A stretch of DNA of 64,000 bases, taken from Rhizophlyctis rosea. Its lineage: Eukaryota; Chytridiomycota; Chytridiomycetes; Rhizophlyctidales; Rhizophlyctidaceae. Positions 1 to 13,600 of this stretch are shown here, piece after piece. The notes beneath the pieces were generated by a model, which was not told the origin of the DNA, made no database searches, and saw nothing but the letters and a program-made list of their open reading frames with translations. The DNA lies in assembly GCA_027596075.1 (NCBI GenBank), contig JADGJC010000017.1:62001-126000 (forward strand). Reading direction: 5' to 3'. The position numbers and the translations under genes are program-made. The stretch's first letter is position 1. The number at the start of each line of letters is the position of its first letter.

Positions 1-1084
1 TATGGGGACGGCACGGAAAGCTTGCAAGAGACTTACGCGCGGCGATATAGTATCTGTAGAAAACGGAGTTATCGATGAAGAATGCTCCGACAATCGGTGC
101 TAGCCAAAGACAGAATTTTATGGGCCAGAAACTGGTGATGAGCTTGTCAGTAAGGAAGAATAACATCACAACGTCTTTTGCGAATCACAAACTGACCCGT
201 TCTGTAGATACGCCCTGGGATCTCTTGACGATCGTACACACAGCAGTACCACCATCAACGCCAAGTGGTACAGAACCATCCCAAACGACACCCGATATAC
301 CGCCAAATAGTTCCAGCACGTAGGACCGCACTCTGCTGTTGTAACCGAGGGAATCCAATCTGCTCCGTGAACTCTGTGTGGTGAGAAGTTATCAGTTTCC
401 CATCAACGCGTTGACGTCTTTGCGTGCACTACCTACTTCAGGATCAACGCGATGGCGATACCTATAAGAAAGCCGAGACAGTACATTAACCGTGCTGATA
501 CAGATGCTCGGCATCCACAGCACCCTACGCAGGACGCCATGCCACAGAGAGCACAGCAAACCGCTGGAAGATACATGTCATTTTCAAAACAGGTGTCGCA
601 GGGGCCAGTAAGCTATGATGTTCCACACCTTCGCCAGCGAAGCATGATAAGAGACCGCCCATAGCAGATAGACTTTAGCAGAATGGAGGACAGGTGAGAG
701 CGAAGGTTCGCGTCCAGCAAAACGTTTGTTGATTGAAGTGTGCAAAATCTCATCAAAAGTGGGGAAGTTGAGGAGGATGCCTCGGCCCTCAAGCAACCGG
801 TGGTGTTTGAATACTGTGCCCCCTTTCTGCTTACGTGATGCCTCCGTTTTGGTCAAATTGATTGAGCGATGTTTTCAAGTTTTCAGAGCCAGTAATCAAT
901 ATACAAAAGGAAGATTATACAATTAAGTCAATTTGCAAGTAAATCAGTATATAACATTTGCGTGCATGATCATCTTCCGGCACTATAGCTAGCTAAACAT
1001 AAACCCAAGCAGATCCTACTACATCATCAACCCAAGCAGCATCCGACCTCCGAACCGCACCCGAGGACAATGCCTATGCACCCT
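1..1084. other. Left flank: decayed copy of the F-box unit's 5' region
   Basis: No convincing gene is visible. Two blocks here resemble the DNA upstream of the F-box gene that starts at 3683. About 497-545 matches about 4072-4125 (cagatgctcggcatcc then cagcaccctacgcagga), and about 303-345 matches about 3920-3955 (gttccaacacgtag-like, then ccgcactctg). A third block near 630-660 matches 4270-4297 (aagcatga then aagagaccgccca). On the minus strand both copies can be read as short peptides sharing TTAECG and a hydrophobic stretch, but both are interrupted, so I do not call a gene. The simplest reading is that a third tandem F-box unit lies just outside the window to the left. Confidence 0.5.
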
Positions 1085-3683
1085 TCAATAGGTTTTATCC
1101 CTCTCCCACAAAGCATCAAACAACGCTTTCACGTCTTCCTGCATCCCACATCTGCTCCGGCCGGGCGGTCCTTTCCATTCCTCCCTTTCGATAAGTCCAT
1201 CATATTCCTTCACCATTCCTTTCGCCTTTTCCAAGTTCCTGTCACTATCCGCTAGCAGCTCCCGAAGCTTCTGCATCCGCTCCAACCTCACGGCCACCGA
1301 ATACTCCTCTTCCGATTGCATCTCTTCCAACTGCATCTCTCCCAGCTGCATCTCTCCCGACTGCATCTCTCCCGACTGCACCTCTCCCGCCTGCACCTCT
1401 TCCGATCGCGTATCTCCCGACTGCATATCTTCCAATTGCGAAACCTCTGATTGCACTTCTTCCGGTTGCGCGTCGTCCGACTGCACCAACTGTACATCCT
1501 CCGGTTCGGACTCTGATGCTTCCGGATCACTTTCCCCATTCTCATATCGTTTCACAATCCGACTAACATTGTCTCGTGTCTTTTTGACCGCCATGAGACA
1601 TTCCACCAGCTCCTCCCGCGACTGCTTGAGTTCTTCGTAGGTCAAGCCCGATCTATCACGCACTTCAACATATGAATCACCAACGTCGCCGTCCACACCA
1701 TCAGACGCCGATCCCTCAGCTGTAGTCACATCCATGCCGTTCATGTCCGCGCTCATGCTCGCTTCCGTTTCCCAGGGTTGGGATTCCGCCGCACTGCCAA
1801 CCTCCAAAGCAGAGACATCGTCACCCTCCGGAACCTCCGAAACTTGCACATCAGATTGATCCACCGGTTTTACGTCCGGATCCTCCTCGAACCACCTTTT
1901 GAAATCGGACTGGTGATCGCCCCATCTCAATAACACGTCCCGGACGGAATAATCAAAACCCCCATATGCCACCACGCGAACTGTCATCGCATATGCACCG
2001 GCAATGAGAAGTCGCATGAAGTCGCGCTGCGGGCATGAGACTTCAAGGTATTCCAAGACCGCTGTCAGGGCCGGTTCAGACCCACGGGTCAGCTTGTATT
2101 CATGATAGGTGTCGTCAAATGGAGGATTATACCAGGAACGTCTCCAAAAGTTGCCTTCGAAACGGTGAACATCGATGATCGTGAGAATGCGATTATCGAC
2201 GACTGCATGAAGGGTGCACCTGCTTTCGCCGTAGATGTTGATGCCGACACCGATACGGTGGTGGAAGATGATGCGGACAGGTTTCCGGCCCGAATGTGCA
2301 GGCTTTAGATTGAAAAAACTCATTTTAATACCATTTGAAGCACGGTTCAGATGCATCCTGGCTTCATACCTTCAATTCAAAAATCACTTTCATTTCCAGC
2401 GCCTTTTGGGCTCCTGCATAAGGGCGGCTGCGACGAAGTTGTGACTCATAGACTCGGGGAGCTTGCTCGCTCCAAGCTTCGATCACATTGACATGAGTTT
2501 TGAACCAATGCATAAGGATAGGGTCCCATGCGTCACGATCGTAAAAGTAGTTGCTCACGCCCATTGGCGGATCAGTGCAATCCACGGCTTTCAGCATGCC
2601 ACAGAATCCTCCCACCCGGCGCAACCCGACGAGTGCTTGCTTTGACCGAATTTGCTGTATCATTCCGTTGACGATGGCGGCTGTTGTACAAGCGGGCACG
2701 GTAAGCAGGCGGTGTTGAGTCGCATTCACGAGCGCCGCAAATTCCTCCGGAACCGTGATGTGATATCTCTCCCGCCAACCAGCCGAAAAGTCCACCATCA
2801 TAGGATGCTCCCAATCAGTGATAGCATCGTCACCTGCACGCCAAACCTCCTCCCAATTATACAAGTTAGGACACACTGCATCGACGACAGCTTTGAAACC
2901 CGGCCCAGACTTCTCAATGCCCAAGATGTCCGCGGCCCGTGCAGCCGCGTCATTCTCATTCCGAATATCGTACCCATTTACACAACGAGCGTCCTCGTAA
3001 CCCCAGGTGAAGATGGTGTATTGCCCCGCTGCATACTTTTCTGTGGCAGGAAGAACCATTGACAGACGAGCATCACCGCATTCGGTCCCGTCAAAGAAAG
3101 TCTTTCCCATTTGCAGCACCAGAATGACAATGACACCTGATAGGAGGGTCATTTCAACACCCCGGTAGCGGCACACGCGCGGATTCAAGTACTTTCGATC
3201 AAACAGGACGGTTATTCTGTCGAAGTCGAAAGGTATGACTGCAATGGTTTGCTGACGGGCTGGAGGCGAAGGCGAGTACGCATTTTCAACTTTGCACTCG
3301 GCACATTGGCGATCGTTTTCTTCCCAATCTCTAGTCCGCCCAAAGGGTTCCGGAACAGGATCAACTGGATTTCTGGATTTCAAGTCCGACAACAGGAAAA
3401 CGAGAGATTGAAGTTTCTTTTGGTATGTCAGTCCGTCTTTGGTGAGGGCGTCATCTGGACGTTTTGCGTGGTCGATCTCTGGCGGCAAAGCCAATGCGGC
3501 AAGAGCGGCGTTCAACTTCGAAATGAGGCTGAAGGCGGACCAGCTGAGAACAAGGTCGTTGTAGCTTCGCGAGACGAGACGAAGTGCGACGAGAGTTGTC
3601 GCGTCAAGACGGTCAAATAGCATTGTGAGAACCAGGTCAGGAAGTCCGCTCAGCTCGCGTTGGTACGGTTGGCTCAACTTCAT
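1085..3683 (-). CDS. F-box protein with conserved C-terminal exon, tandem copy A
   Basis: This is a two-exon gene. Exon 1 (3683-2370) encodes an N-terminal F-box (LPDLVLTMLFDRLDATTL, residues about 10-45) and an uncharacterised region. Its reading frame seems to end at a TGA, but AAG|GTATGA is a good splice donor. Removing 2369-2303 (67 nt) joins it in phase to a long downstream frame. The same arrangement exists in copy B, and the residues after the junction align (PxxxxGKPVR-like), which supports the splice. The predicted protein is about 840 residues. The C-terminal exon has an acidic, glutamate-rich middle and a tail shared with copy B (EWKGPPGRSRCGMQEDV, then LFDALW). F-box proteins usually recruit substrates to SCF ubiquitin ligases; the substrate here is unknown. 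I chose the second ATG of the frame (3683) because it lies just before the F-box; an upstream ATG at 3737 is possible. Confidence 0.75.
1318..1485 (-). repeat. 15-bp coding minisatellite in F-box gene A
   Basis: About eleven degenerate 15-nt units (plus strand gcatctctcccgact) sit in the last exon. Read on the minus strand they encode a five-residue repeat of the form MQSGE/MQLGE/VQSEE, giving a strongly acidic tract. The period is a multiple of three, so gain or loss of units keeps the frame. Copy B lacks this tract and has a charged coiled coil at the equivalent place. Confidence 0.85.
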
Positions 3684-4657
3684 GCTTGAGGCTCTGTTCT
3701 CTGTGTGCAATATGACAAGATGATGGTGATTCTGCAACGACTGAGGAAGGTGGTGCTGCCAAAGTTGGGGAAAGTAATGGACGGTGAGAAAGAAACTGCT
3801 TGTAGATCAGCAGACAGAACTTCACAACTTCGTCCAGAAATTCATCATGATTGCTGCGGGTGTTTGCGGCACAGCACGTGGCGGTGGCGCAAGGCATGCG
3901 CCACCCAATACTTGGACCGCCAAACAGTTCCAACACGTAGAGCCGCACTCTGCCGTCGTAAGCGTGGGAACTTGACCCGTATGAACCCTGTATGGGGACG
4001 GATCCGTCAAGTTCTGTTGACATTCGCCAGAGCGCGGGAAAACAACCTACTTCAGAATCGACGCGATAGCGATACAGATGCTCGGCATCCGCAGCACCCT
4101 ACGCAGGAGGCCATGCCACAGTGAGCACAGCAAATTGCTAAAGAGTTGCATATATCGAATGCGGTTCAGGTTGGGAAGAATGATGGGGAGAGCAAGTGTT
4201 ACCAACATGCGTTAGTTCCAAATGACTGAGGCATGTTCTACAAGTCTGCGGTTCACCGAACCTTCACCAGCAAAGCATGACAAGAGACCGCCCATTGGAA
4301 AGTGTGGGCTACTGAATGATATGGAAATGCAGAACGGTTGTTGTGGAAAGTATTTGTTGATCAAAAGCGTGACGGGGGTTGGAACTTGCCCTTGCTACGG
4401 AAGCACTGGCTGCACTTGACCACCCCATCCTTCATCAACACAGTAATTCAACACTTCAATTCAATCAATTTGCACGACAAAGATATAAGATACTTGCTTG
4501 AATGCTAATATTCCGAAAATACTGCTAGCTATCACATGAACAAGATGCAACCCTAATAGACCGAACTACATGATCAATTACGCAGTAACCACCCTTCTGA
4601 GCACATGCAAAGACCCCTACTGAACCCTTCTTCTTCAAAAGCAGGACGGCATACCGG
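3684..4657. other. Spacer between F-box copies A and B
   Basis: This contains the 5' region of copy A and the 3' flank of copy B. It shares several blocks with positions about 300-660, marking the duplicated unit. Minus-strand peptides with TTAECGSTCWN and a hydrophobic run (near 4080-4140) recur in both blocks but cannot be joined into a convincing gene. The end near 4440-4510 is AT-rich. Confidence 0.5.
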
Positions 4658-7169
4658 CTAGTCCCTACCCCACAAAGCATTGAACAAGACCCTGACATCC
4701 TCCTGCATACAACATCTGATCCTGCCGATTGGTCCTTCCCATTCCGTCCGCTCATCTTGAAATTGCTTTTTCCTTTGCAAAAGCCTGGCAATTTCCTCGT
4801 TCCGCTCCCTCAATCGCTTCTCCAACGCTTCCTTCTTCCTCTCATATTCTTCCATTTCCCTGTCATATTCGGCCACCACCTCCTCCACAACTTTCCTCTG
4901 CATATCAATTGTTTCACCCAAATCCAAAGCCCGTTGAATCGCCGCCTCCCATCCCCCCTCCGTCTCCTCCCACTCAGAATCCGTTCCATCCGCCAAGTCC
5001 CTGCGCATTTCCATTTCTTGCAACTGCTCAATCACTTCCAAACGAAGCGCTGCGTTCCGTTTGAGATACTCCATCTGCACCTCCCGCCAAGACATTTCCT
5101 TCTCTCCAGAAATTGATCCGTCAGGCAGATCCATGTCTGAGCCGGTATTGTCGATTTCCCCGCCCTTAGACTCGGACAGACCGGAAGCACCAACGCCGAA
5201 CCTCGGACCAGACGATGAATCTGGAACCCCATCCGGAACGGCATCAAGATGCGCGTGGACCATGCAAAACACGCATGTGCAGTTGTTCGGCCCTTCAGGT
5301 TCGCTCACCGTACCCCTAGACTCCGGCCTTTCGGCATCCGTTTCCGTCCTCCGAAGTTCAGTTCCCGCCACGCTCCAACCTCCGGCGCAGCCGCAATCCA
5401 TACATCAGCATCCTCGGAAACCCGCGCGTCTGACGCCCCACCTGCCTCTGGTTGCGGGCGAACTTCGTCCTTGTCAAACCCATTTTCCCTTTTCCAGACT
5501 GACAGATGATCGCCTCCCTTGAACAACACGTCCTCAACCGTGTACGAACAACTTCCATGCGCCACCACGCGAACTGTTGATGCGTATGCGCCGGCGATGA
5601 GAAGTCGCATGAAGTCGCGCCAGGGACAGTTGACCCCGAGGTATTGCAGGACGGTTGTGATGGCTGCTTGGGATCCGCGTACAGGTGTGAATACAGGATC
5701 GGGGTTGGTAGACAGCCTGTAGCCATGGCCAACTTCAATGATCGTTAGACTGCGATTATCGACGATGGCATGGAGGGAACAGGTGCTTCGGCCGTAGAAG
5801 TTAAGGCCAGGAGCGATTTCGTGGAAGAAGCTGACACGTACTGGTTTGCCTGTCAGAGATGTTGGCTGTTTTTTGAAATTTTAGTGTGACTGCGTAGTGA
5901 AATATGATAAGCACGCTCTCATCAGACCTTCAATTCGAAAATCACTTTCATTTGCAGACCCTTTGTGGGCTGTCCAGGATAGATGTGATGGTAGGAGGAA
6001 ATTTCAAGCTGGTACACCAGCGGGACTTGCTCGCTCCAAGCCTCGATCACACTGACATGAGTTTTGAACCAGTCGATGACGAGAGGGTCCCAAGCGTCGC
6101 GGTCGTAGAAGTAGTTGCTCACGCCCATCGGAGGGTTTGTGCAGTCCGTGGCTTTCATCATGCCGCAGAATCCTCCCAGCCGGCGCAATCCCACAACAGC
6201 TTGATGCTCCCGAACCTCACGTAACATGCCATTGACAACGGAAGCCGTTGTACAAGCTGGGACAGCAAGCAGGAGGCTCTTAGCCGTGTTCATGAGCGCC
6301 TCAAACTCGTCCGGAACAGCAACTTGATACCACTCCCGCCATTCAATCGCATAGTGCACCCCCGAGTCGTCCTCCTCAGACTGATTTTCCCCACTCTCTT
6401 CACGAGCCCAAGCATATTTCCATTTGCACGAATTGGGACATGCTGCATCAACCAACGCCACGAAATTCGCCCCTGACTTCTCAATACCCAAAATATCCGC
6501 TGCGCGTTGGGCGGCGTCACACTTGTCGGTGATGTCGAAGCCGTTGACAATGCTGCCGGACTGGTACCACCAGGTGAATATGAGGTATTCGGCTTCGGGC
6601 CATTGTTCGGTGGCTGGAAGGATGACTGACAAGTAGCCATACCCATCCTCGCTCCGATCCCAGAAGGTTTCTCTTTCCTGCACTATCAGAGTAACCGTAG
6701 CTCCATCAGGCAGCGTCACTTCAACCCCACGATAGCGGCAGGCCCGGGGCTTCAAGTACTTTCGATCGAATAGGACGGTGACGGATTCGTAGTCGAAGGC
6801 TGCGGACGGAGGGCTCTGTTCGACCCGCCATCTCGCGGACCCAAAAAGATCAGGTGCGGAACTGACGGGGTTTCTGGTCTTGAGATCCGACAGCACGAAA
6901 ACGAGAGACTGAAGTTTCCTTTGATATGCACATTCGTCTTCGGTAAGGGCATCGTCTGAACGTTCTGTGCGGTCGACTTCTGGCGGCAAAGGAAGTGCGA
7001 AGAGAGTGGATTTCACTTGCGAGATAAGATTGAACGCAGAGAAGGCGTTGACGACGTTGTTGTGGTTTCGCGAAACGAGACGGAGCGCATTCAGAGTGGT
7101 TGCGTCAAGTTGGTCAAACAGCGTCCTCAAAACGAGGTCAGGCAAGGTTGTCAGTGGGCCGGATGCCAT
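4658..7169 (-). CDS. F-box protein with conserved C-terminal exon, tandem copy B
   Basis: Paralogue of copy A. Exon 1 (7169-5928) starts MASGPLTTLPDLVLRTLF, the F-box, and runs with clear similarity to copy A (for example VGLRRLGGFCGM and DRDAWDPL) to a GTCTGA donor. Removing 5927-5866 (62 nt) joins it to a frame beginning PTSLTGKPVRV. That second frame closes at 5305, while the tail that matches copy A (EWEGPIGRIRCCMQEDV) lies in another frame (4658-5401). A second intron is therefore needed; one workable choice runs from GTACGG near 5313 to CGAG near 5171. Otherwise a frameshift has broken the gene. The last part is a highly charged predicted coiled coil (EEYERKKEALEKRLRERNEE). The upstream ATG at 7352 is less likely as start. 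Role by family: SCF substrate adaptor, target unknown. Confidence 0.65.
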
Positions 7170-7648
7170 CTTGTATTGACGTTTTCCTGACGATGACACA
7201 CAGTAACGTATCGTCTGTAGTGAACTTTGAAAAGTGAGCCAATGAATACCAAGTCGATCGGGATTGGCTGTGGGAAAGAGTTGTGGGACGATGTGATACT
7301 GGGTGGAGTGTGGGAATTCAAACCTGGGCTTGTGGTTGAATGTTGATGTCATTATGCCAAATTGAGACAGATCCTGCGGAAAGGATGCCTGGGCCCTCGC
7401 ACAGTAATGGGTGGCTTATGGAGCCACGCGCCACGCTCATTGCATTGGGGAAGGAGACCTTGAGCTGTGGACTGCGGGAGCGCTGTGGACATGCCTGGCA
7501 GCAGACTAAGTTAAATTTTACCTAAGCATCACAGCTAGCCTTCATCGTTCATCTCCAAAACGTCTGTAACAGCCGTCACCTCACCAACTTACACGGTTGA
7601 ATAACCTTTTCCAGAGCGCCCAAAACTTTCCACACTGGTCGCGTCGCG
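7170..7648. other. Divergent promoter region between F-box B and STT4
   Basis: This is a non-coding interval between two oppositely oriented genes. No TATA box or repeat is evident. A short STT4 leader exon could lie in it, because the first STT4 ATG I can support (7649) is the only one in its frame ahead of the first exon body. Confidence 0.4.
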
Positions 7649-10600
7649 TTGTGTCATGTTCTACAGGTATCAACAACGGGCTCAATAGTTGCCACTGCCC
7701 CCGCCAACCTCTCCGAGCGTTTGTGCTTGCCAACCCACCGGCCTGCTGCACTCACACAACATCCTTCCTCTTTCCCCAGGACCACACGTCTTGACGACTC
7801 TTTGACCCTCCTGGACGACGCGGCTCACGTCATTGCCGGGCTGGACGGCGGGAAGGGCTCCGACTTGGAGGAATTCATAGCGCTCTGCTCTCCGGAACTT
7901 TTGGCTCCGTGGGCAGACTCGGCTGCGAACGGAACAGCTGTTGCAGCGGAAGGAAGTGATATCAACGACTTGCAGTCAGCGCAACGTGACTCTCTCAAGG
8001 TTTGCGCCAGACACGTCAGTCTAGAGGCAGTGTGTGCCGATTCTCTTTCCTTGCAGAGTCCAACGGAACAATTGGGCCTCCTCGGCGCTCTCGAGTACAT
8101 TATATCCTCTCCGCCTCACCTAGATGCAGATAGCGCTGTGTTGCGGAAGGACTTGCTCCATTGTTGTCTTGAAGCTTGTAAGGCGATTCCAGATTTAGCC
8201 GTGTATGATAGCGGAGATCCCCAAGACGAAGGTGCACCACAATGTAGAAAAGTTCGTCATCTCAAGCCAGAAATCCAACCCATTATTTCAGATCATTCAC
8301 TTATCGAACGCTTCAGTCATGAGGTCGTCTGTCGCTTGATTAATATTGCTTCCAAACTTGAGGAGAGTCGAGAACGCGTTTTCCAATCCATTTGGGAGTG
8401 GTCTGACGAGTTAGCTTCCATCATTCTGGAAACCAATTGTAGGTTGACTTCTAAATTCTCACAGCCCGTTTCTGTGCCCATGCCATGAAGCTTCGCTAAT
8501 TACAAAATTTGCATGCATTCCACTCAGCTCGGGCAACGCTTCTTCAACCCCTCTCCCTCTTCTTCGGCGTCCTCACTGCATTTGCCAAGTCGGCACCGCT
8601 AGTACCATCCACCGAACTGCCACCCTTGCACAACCTACTGGCAAAAATCCTCTCTTCCGATTTCCTGAATCATGTTCGTAAAGCACTGAAAGCCGATCCG
8701 CGCGCCGAAAGAGCCGTGTCGGAAGATGTTGAAGGTGGAATCACCATTCAGATCGATAAGATTGGGCAGCTTGATGTGGGACCAATTGGGTCCGATGGGC
8801 GATACGAAGCTCTTGGATTGGTTATTGAAGCATTCGAAGCTGTACAGCACGTCTTGGCCGAGTGCTTCGTTTTGCAGAGTGATTCTGAGGATATCGTCTA
8901 CCCGACTTTTGATGATCCAGAGGACTTGGCGGGACCATCCAATGCTAACTCCTGGATGAAGTTTGCGCGTTCGGCCGCCCGATCTAAACTAGAAGATCGC
9001 GAGCGAATCGGAAAGTTATATGAGGATTGTTGGGACATTGGGTGGAGAAACACTGTTGCTGGATGGGATGGTGATACCGATAACGGTCTTGTCAATGGCA
9101 CGGGGGAGGAGAATATGAACGCGAGTGGGGTGGATGGGTTGGTGCCTGCAGCCATCAAGACCGCTACCTACTGCGTTCTGCATGAGGAAGGATTGGAGGA
9201 TGATTTTCTTTCGCGTATGGCGGCGATCTTGAATGATAAGGGAGATGCGCCATTTTTGGAAGAAGTTCGCTTGGATTTGTATTTGACTGCTTTGGAGGCG
9301 CTGGGTTGCGTGGCTCGAACGTAAGTCTTGCCGGACGGATGTGACGAATATGAAAGAGATGGCTCTGCATCTCCTCCATTTTGACGTGTGTTCATGTTGT
9401 CTACGTAGGGTTGTCAATGCCCGACCCGCTATAACGGACATGATCCTCCAGTTCCTATGTGACCCAAGTCCGTTGTTTGCAACTTTTGTCGATGAACTAT
9501 CTTTGGGGGTTTTGCGGCAGTGCGCTAGTGAGGTGCTCCGATTGTGTTTGGCGGTAAGCGGTCGTGGCAGTCGAATGGAATGAGCTGGCGCCTTGGATGA
9601 CGAATCTTGCTTTATATGACTAGCTGCGTCAAAGCTCGACTGTAACGCAAGCCGCCGTCTATCAACTGATCCGATGCACCCGCGGAGCTAGTGGAGGTTC
9701 TCCGGCGAGTTTGACGGGTGGGGAGATGGTTGGGGTTGAGGACACTATTGTCCAAAATGGAGTTGTTGCGTTGGCTGGAGTTGCTGGGGTGGTGAAGAGT
9801 CGTGAGGTATGTTGAAGATATCACGATACGGAATTTGTGTCTTGTGATCAATCGCTCACTCCAAAATAGGTGCGAGAATCGATCATTCCTGCGTTGAGTA
9901 GATTATCAGGGAAAACGGCGTACGACGACGTTGTCTGGGAAGCTCTCGGAAATGTCGGACTGGTAGCAGACATTGATGCGTTCCGGGACGTGGTTGGTGT
10001 TGTAATTGATGAAGGACGGCTTGTTGGTCGGGTATGTACTCCAGGATTGCAATCAGACCATATTGGAATGGTTCCGGTACTCATGCGATAACCATCACCT
10101 CCGCCATGCATACTGCAGATTTCCAAGATTAGTCACTCACTGGCGCGCATGTCAACCCGTCGACCGCCGATGTTTGCATTGTCTTACCTTGAGCGCATTC
10201 TAGCGCTGTTCGTTGACCGAGCTGCTGGACTAGTCAGCGGAAATCTGGTACGTATGAGCTTGATGACCTATTCAGACAGACGAATCTCGTTGGCTGGCAT
10301 TGACGAAACACTTCCTCCTTTCGCAGGATCCCACTCTTCTAACCTTCCTCCGAGATCTAGTCGTCATCCTCAAAATCATCTGCGACCAATCCTCCTTCTC
10401 CATGCCCTATTCCCTTTCCGATGAGCTCATCAACCTGTTCCGGAACTTCTGGATTTACTGTGTACTCTTTGTATTGCAGCCTGGCGGGACGTGGCCGGCG
10501 GAGTGGGCTAGCGCTGTGGGGAGTGTGGCGGTGCGGACGCCAGTTTTGGCGTTGGGCAAGGGAGAGAAGGGGAGGAAGGGGAGAGGGGCAATTGAGGCTG

Positions 10601-13600
10601 ATGTTGGTGGGAATAGTGTTTTGAGGGGGAGGTTTAGTGAACCGGTAAGTTTTGGCTTCTCGCCGATAATGTAGTTTTGCTTTGGCGGCGGGATGGATGA
10701 GACGCAGTCATGGGCAACGACCTGGTTCTACCACTGAACCATCATTCGATGGACATCGCTTCACTAGGTCATGGCCAAAGCCCGTTCGACACTGCTTGCC
10801 TTACTGCCGCAGTATGGTCTCATCATCAAGGCGCTCCCGTTCCATATGTGCGCTTGGGTTTTGGCGGTCTATCAAGTTGAGGCTATGAGAGTTCGGCGGG
10901 GAGGAGCTCCGATTACTGGCAACGTTTCCACAACGATTGGTGTTGTGGGGGTTAGCGATGCACCCAGCGTTGGAGATACCATGCTCAAATATATCACCGA
11001 CGAAAGATTGGCGGGCAGCGATGTTTGGAACGTGATTGAGGGTGTTGCAAACGAGGTCAGCGCCAAGTTTTAGGCCATCATGGTGAATCCACTTTGTTCT
11101 CATTCCCATGCTCGATAGGTTTTTACCCAATTCCTCCGACACACCCTCAACCGCTCGATTGCCGCTCCCTCCAACGCCTCAGTATCCGTCACACCACAAC
11201 TCGTGCAACATGCGCGAACGCTCCTCCTCCATTCCGCGCATCGGCTGGCTAAAGTCCGTAAATTTGCCGCGCGGAATCTGAACTGGGTGTTTGAGAGGGT
11301 GCCGAGTTTGCTGTGGGAGAGTCAGGTTTCGTACTTAATGATTGATATTCTTGTTGCGTTGGATTGGAGGAGGAATGGGACGGGGGAAAGGAAGGTGAGC
11401 AGATGGCTTGTTTGATTATTTTGTTGTTTTTGGTTGGATCAATTGAGATGGGTTGGGTCATTGCAAATGCCATATATGAGATTTTGATCGTGAGCGTTTC
11501 GTACATTGGCAGAGTCTTCTAGAGCAGAAGTTGGGCTTTTCGCTGCTTTATGTGGATGATTCCGATATGATGCAAGCCAGTGAACAGTATTTCTCCCTAT
11601 GCGCTGGATGGATGAGTATGGCGCTGAAGCGAAGTTCCGGTCAGACGCTTGGGTTGTTGCAGGTCTGTCATGATTTGACCGCCGCGTAAGACATATAACG
11701 ATATGCTGATGTTGGTCATGACAGGGCTACATGGTAGAGCTGCACTCGAACTTCCCGGATCTGACATTGGGCGAGCGGAGTGACTTGGTGTCGTTGTTGG
11801 GACGGATCTGTTCCGATGAGGGTGTGTTTCGCAGTCTTATGGTGGTTGCCCTAAATGCAACCATCTTAACTCTTCATGTGCAGACATCGCCTCGTCTATT
11901 GTGAAATCTTTGAGTAATCAGGCATTGTACTTTGGAGAAATCAAGGGCATGATTCTGGCGATGATTGGCAGTAGTAAGTTGCCCCGCTGACTGAAAGTCG
12001 TATGGAGGAAGTAATTTTTGATGTGTCGGATCATCAGGCACGACAAACTTGAGAGAACCATACGAGCGGATCGCGGCAGACCTAAAAACGCAGTTGGGCA
12101 GTATAATGGTTTATATGGATGAAAGAGAGTTGGTGAGGAAACTCCACCCGCTTTTGTATAGGTATGTTAAAATGGATATGTTGGATCAACCGTCGTCTCA
12201 TCGATGTATTTTCAGGGCGGCCGCGCTGGTGCTATTGGATGAACATGTAGGGTTTTGCAATCGGATGTTCTTTGAACGAAAATTTCTCACTCTACGCATC
12301 AAAGATCCAGGAGGAGCTTCTGCATCTAATTTGCTGGACACCGATCCTAGTTTTCAATCCCGCCGTAATGGAGATGGCTGTCGCGGTCTGGACTTGGATC
12401 GGAACCGCAAAGCCGCGACTTGACCTGAGGATCTTGTCGGATCTTGTGGCGGTTTGGGAGACTATTTGTCGCAGGAGGCAGGGTCTTTACGCAGAAGAGT
12501 GGCAGTACGTATTGATGTGCTTTGATTTGCCGATCTTGTCAAGAGGGAACTGAGTGGTGATTGCTGTAGGTCCTTGAATCCGTTCATGTCCAAAATGACC
12601 TACACGCCTTCACAAAAGCCGGCGGAGAAGAGTGACCCGGCTTTAGCGCATTTGGTCTGGATCCGCTTCTTGTTGGACAGATTCAAGAGTGCGAGGTTGC
12701 AGAGCAAGGAGCACGTTAGGTTGTTTGTGAAGCTGTATCAGATTGCGCATCGGAGTGCGAGGGCTCTTAGGTATGCCTTCTGTGCATTGGCTTGTTCCGA
12801 TGGCCAGTTGTGGCATTTGTTTATGACGCTCGCATATGTTTACTGATGGTCGTTGAACATCTCACAGCATCAAATGGTCCTTACGCGAGGTCCAGTTTGC
12901 GCTACTCATTTTGGGAGCACAGATTGCTGGGCAGTTGGACACTGACGGGGACGCGAACGCGTTAGCGATGTGGATTGCTGTGATTGATGACGCACTGAAG
13001 TGGTTCGAAGTTCCCGCCATGTGAGTAGGACATTATGTCCATGTAATTGTCTATGCAGGACGGGAGCTTTTGATGCTGAACGAATTCTGATGATTCTTCA
13101 GGTTTGGTAACCTGGAAAAACGGGAAATCGAGTATATTATCCAATTTTATGGTTTGATCAAGGCCCATCGACCGGAGAAGACGCATGCGTTACCTTCCAG
13201 CTTCACGTTCAAGACCGCTCTTGGAACGGGTAGTAGTGCTGGTCGTGGTGAGAGTTTGTTCGCTCGTTAACCGTGGGGACAAAGTGCGGATACCAACGCT
13301 CCCCTTTCTTTTCAGTGGACCTGCATGATGCCCAACAGTTGCTTCTCTTACTTCTTGAGCATGAAATCAACCGATTAGCCACTTGGGTCAACCCACTTGA
13401 TGAGAAGAGCTTCAACCTGAAGGACATGCCAGTACCACAAAGTGGAAAGAATGTATGGATCATGAATGATGCATACTAGTGTGGCGGTTATGGTTATGCA
13501 TCTTGTTTACACACTTCCTCGACAGGTCAAATGGAGTTCGGTAGTGCGCACCGCTTGGAGCATCAATCCGGACGTGGCAATCCAACTTCCTGGGAGATTC

